Shown piece after piece: positions 61,902-64,000 of a DNA stretch of 64,000 nucleotides. Within the stretch, counting starts at the first letter, position 1; every line of letters starts with the position of its first letter. The DNA is from Paenibacillus eucommiae (GTDB taxonomy: Bacteria; Bacillota; Bacilli; Paenibacillales; NBRC-103111). The position numbers were made by a program, and so were the translations under genes. The stretch is from NCBI RefSeq assembly GCF_017874215.1, contig NZ_JAGGLB010000032.1, positions 1 to 64,000 of the forward strand, given 5' to 3'. The notes below the pieces were generated by a model that saw only the letters and a program-made list of their open reading frames with translations, ran no database searches and was not told the origin of the DNA.

Positions 61902-62408
61902 TTGGTGTTGTTACTATTCATTTTTATTTTGCTAGCCTTTATTTCTGATGTCAAACGTTCGTTAATTCCAAACGTACTTACGGGAAGCGCGGCAGCGGCG
62001 GGGGTGGTATATCACTCCGTCTTTGACAGATGGGACGGCTTTCTCTATTCCATGATTGGACTGATTGCTGGCTTTCTCCTGCTCTTGATATTATATCTTT
62101 TTAGAGCAATAGGAGCTGGCGATGTTAAGCTTTTTGCTGCCGTTGGCGCAATGATGGGGGCTGGCTTCGTTTGGCAAAGCATGATGTATTCTTTGGTATA
62201 CGCAGGTCTGATAGGCTTCTTACTCCTAATCTTTCGAAAGAAGGTGTCAGAAACGGTAGGAAAAATGGCCGGTTGGCTGTTTTCAATTATAGCTTTGAAG
62301 AGCTTTTCAATGATAAAGAACGCAAAGGAACAGGAGCTGATGCAATTCCCCTTCATGTATGCTGTTGCTCCCGGCATTATGACGGCATGGTACTATTCTC
62401 TACTGTAG
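61902..62408 (+). CDS. prepilin peptidase TadV/CpaA
   Basis: The 168-residue membrane protein is a short type IV prepilin peptidase without the N-methylation domain. The two catalytic aspartates are D16 in FISDVKRSLIPN and D74 in GAGDVKLFAA. It should process the Flp and TadE-like proteins. TTG 61902 is preceded by GGAGG. Confidence 0.92.
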   Translation: MVLLLFIFILLAFISDVKRSLIPNVLTGSAAAAGVVYHSVFDRWDGFLYSMIGLIAGFLLLLILYLFRAIGAGDVKLFAAVGAMMGAGFVWQSMMYSLVYAGLIGFLLLIFRKKVSETVGKMAGWLFSIIALKSFSMIKNAKEQELMQFPFMYAVAPGIMTAWYYSLL

Positions 62409-62427
62409 GAGGAACGGAGGAGGGCAA

Positions 62428-64000
62428 ATGGATGTGACCCAGGAAATTTATGGTATGCGTTATGAGTTTGTTCATCGTCGCGGAATCACTATGAAGCTTT
62501 ACCGGGAAGCGGGAATTACTGCAAATGAGCTGTCAAGTCATCAATTGCGGATGTTGGAATCGAACGCCATACCGAAGCTTTTGCCGCTAGAGATTGAAGA
62601 GGCCGATCTTCGTATTACTTTTCTGTACAATCTTCAAGCTGCCAGGATGCTGTCACACGTAATTAAAACCGAAGGCTTAAGCAGGGTGCAGGCTCTAAAG
62701 CTACTATATACGATTATATGTGCGGTACATAGCAGTGATAATTATATGTTAAATGAAACCCAATATTTACTTGATAGTAACTTTATTTTTGTAGGCAGTG
62801 AATGGACTGACATCTATTTAACTTATTTGCCATTCCAGCTACTAGTTGGAGAAATTCCTTTGCATAATCAAATCGCTAAACTGATAGAAGAGCTTGTTGA
62901 AAAGGTGGATATGGATGAGCGAGGAGGGCTGGAGAATCTGTTGAGCGCTTGTGACGAAGTTTTTAGCTTATCTGGCTTTAAACAGCAGCTCCTGGAGTTA
63001 ATGGGGGACTATGTAGGAAAGTCTGCAAAGAGTCCAGAACCTGTAGTCTCTTCGGAGATCGCTGGAGTATTGACGCCTAACTCGAAAAATTTGAATCAAA
63101 CTGACAGGATCACATTTCCTTCAATGCCCAGACCTCTGTTCGAGGGGAACGATGGGCACAAGGAACCGTTGAACAGTAGCACTGGATCCCAGCCCCAGTC
63201 TCCAACACAGATACAACCTCAACCCCAGGCTCCAACCCAAGTACAGCCACAGCCAAAATCAAAATTAAAATTAAAATCCCAATCCGAGGCTCAGCTTCGC
63301 ACCCAAACACTAATAATACCACAGAGATTCAAAACTTATATTCTATTAGGCCTGGTTATTTTATTAGCATTTGTGTGGAACAGTTACTTCGAACAGCAGC
63401 AAGATGCATATTTTTACACAATTAGCGGAGTTTCCATACTACTAATCGATGCTTGGTTTGTTTTTAGTTTTATTGGCGTATCTTTGCCGTGGCTTAACCG
63501 GGAAGCAGATTCTGATAGCTTGCCCAAGCTTATGGGAGACTGGTCTACACAAACACAACAACGCAAAGAAAAAGAAGAGAGTCTGAGCGAACAAGCAGAT
63601 ATACAGAGCTACTATCGGGATTTGCACCAACATACCACCTTATTAACCAGCGAGCCGTCCAATGCTACAGTTTTTTTAGGAGCTCAGGGAGGAGACATAA
63701 AACCTAATGAAGCTACCTGTGTTATTGTTGAGGTATGCAAGCAAGGAAGCAAGCAGCAGTTTCCCTTAAAAGGAGACAGCTTTCTTATCGGAAGAGGGGA
63801 AGCTGCGGTAGATTATGCAGAAGATGAAGTAGGCGTTTCCAGGCAGCATGCAGAGATCTTCAATTCTATCGAAGGTTATGGTGTGAAGGATCTTGGCTCC
63901 AAAAACGGAACTTTTCTAAATGAAGAACAATTGGTCCCCTATCAGTCTTATTGCTTGAACGAAGGCGATACTATTCGTATTGTACGAACGGAATTCAGGT
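62428..64000 (+). CDS. DUF6382 and FHA domain protein (cut by the window edge)
   Basis: From ATG 62428 the frame is open to the right edge, 524 codons so far. Residues about 1-200 look like a DUF6382 domain. A Pro/Gln/Lys-rich linker follows, then two membrane helices (about 305-325 and 330-352), and from about residue 450 a phospho-Thr-binding FHA domain with FLIGRG, VSRQHAEI and LGSKNGTFLN. FHA proteins bind phosphothreonine peptides; the kinase at 50810 is an obvious source. The GGAGGAGGG stretch upstream is a strong ribosome site. The C-terminus is not in the window. Confidence 0.82.
   Translation, partial: MDVTQEIYGMRYEFVHRRGITMKLYREAGITANELSSHQLRMLESNAIPKLLPLEIEEADLRITFLYNLQAARMLSHVIKTEGLSRVQALKLLYTIICAVHSSDNYMLNETQYLLDSNFIFVGSEWTDIYLTYLPFQLLVGEIPLHNQIAKLIEELVEKVDMDERGGLENLLSACDEVFSLSGFKQQLLELMGDYVGKSAKSPEPVVSSEIAGVLTPNSKNLNQTDRITFPSMPRPLFEGNDGHKEPLNSSTGSQPQSPTQIQPQPQAPTQVQPQPKSKLKLKSQSEAQLRTQTLIIPQRFKTYILLGLVILLAFVWNSYFEQQQDAYFYTISGVSILLIDAWFVFSFIGVSLPWLNREADSDSLPKLMGDWSTQTQQRKEKEESLSEQADIQSYYRDLHQHTTLLTSEPSNATVFLGAQGGDIKPNEATCVIVEVCKQGSKQQFPLKGDSFLIGRGEAAVDYAEDEVGVSRQHAEIFNSIEGYGVKDLGSKNGTFLNEEQLVPYQSYCLNEGDTIRIVRTEFR

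Overview
The window looks like the chromosome of a spore-forming, Gram-positive Paenibacillus-type member of the Bacillales. It carries spore genes (cotE, spoVK, tlp, a YjcZ-like peptide), GlnR-controlled glnRA, a LexA/YneA SOS pair with Bacillus-type boxes, strong AGGAGG ribosome binding sites and frequent GTG/TTG starts. I see no rRNA, tRNA, insertion sequence or CRISPR array.

Layout. (1) Bases 1-16020 are a conserved core block: cotE, an amidoligase-like gene, then mutS, an S41 protease, mutL, an RsmJ-like methyltransferase, miaA and hfq, followed by a class A penicillin-binding protein, a cyclophilin lipoprotein, an alpha/beta hydrolase and a YdcF protein. (2) Bases 16100-24727 hold a cobalamin riboswitch in front of metE, then spoVK, hflX, a YnbB-type PLP enzyme and glnR-glnA with a clear GlnR operator. 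(3) Bases 24728-32400, between glnA and lexA, are an AT-rich accessory island of small lipoproteins, membrane proteins, two VOC proteins and at least four visibly broken genes: an Mrr-like nuclease, a holin-like gene, an ATP-dependent DNA ligase and a small WYL-like gene. Its left edge carries three copies of TGCCCCCA, like integrase arm sites. Three island genes seem to start at ATT. (4) Bases 32491-42818 carry lexA/yneA, ynzC, a HAD phosphatase, mtnD, metH, rnz, tlp, lrgAB-type genes and a nitroreductase. (5) Bases 42994-50721 are a DNA-repair and RNA-modification neighbourhood: mrfA-mrfB, an Fpg/Nei glycosylase, nfo, a small receiver-like protein, an ABC ATPase and an RlmM-like methyltransferase. 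(6) Bases 50810-64000 hold a serine/threonine kinase fused to a degenerate MinD-like domain, an AIM24-family protein and a complete Gram-positive Tad/Flp pilus locus that ends in an FHA-domain protein cut by the window edge.

How the parts fit. Methionine synthesis is doubled: B12-free MetE sits behind a B12 riboswitch whose terminator region has two hairpins sharing one arm, and B12-dependent MetH lies 17 kb away. The Tad locus is flanked by a Thr/Ser kinase and an FHA (phospho-Thr reader) protein, which suggests phosphorylation control of pilus assembly. The island reads as a decaying insertion. Its most unusual feature is the shared geometry of the apparent ATT starts; its damaged genes show what was lost.
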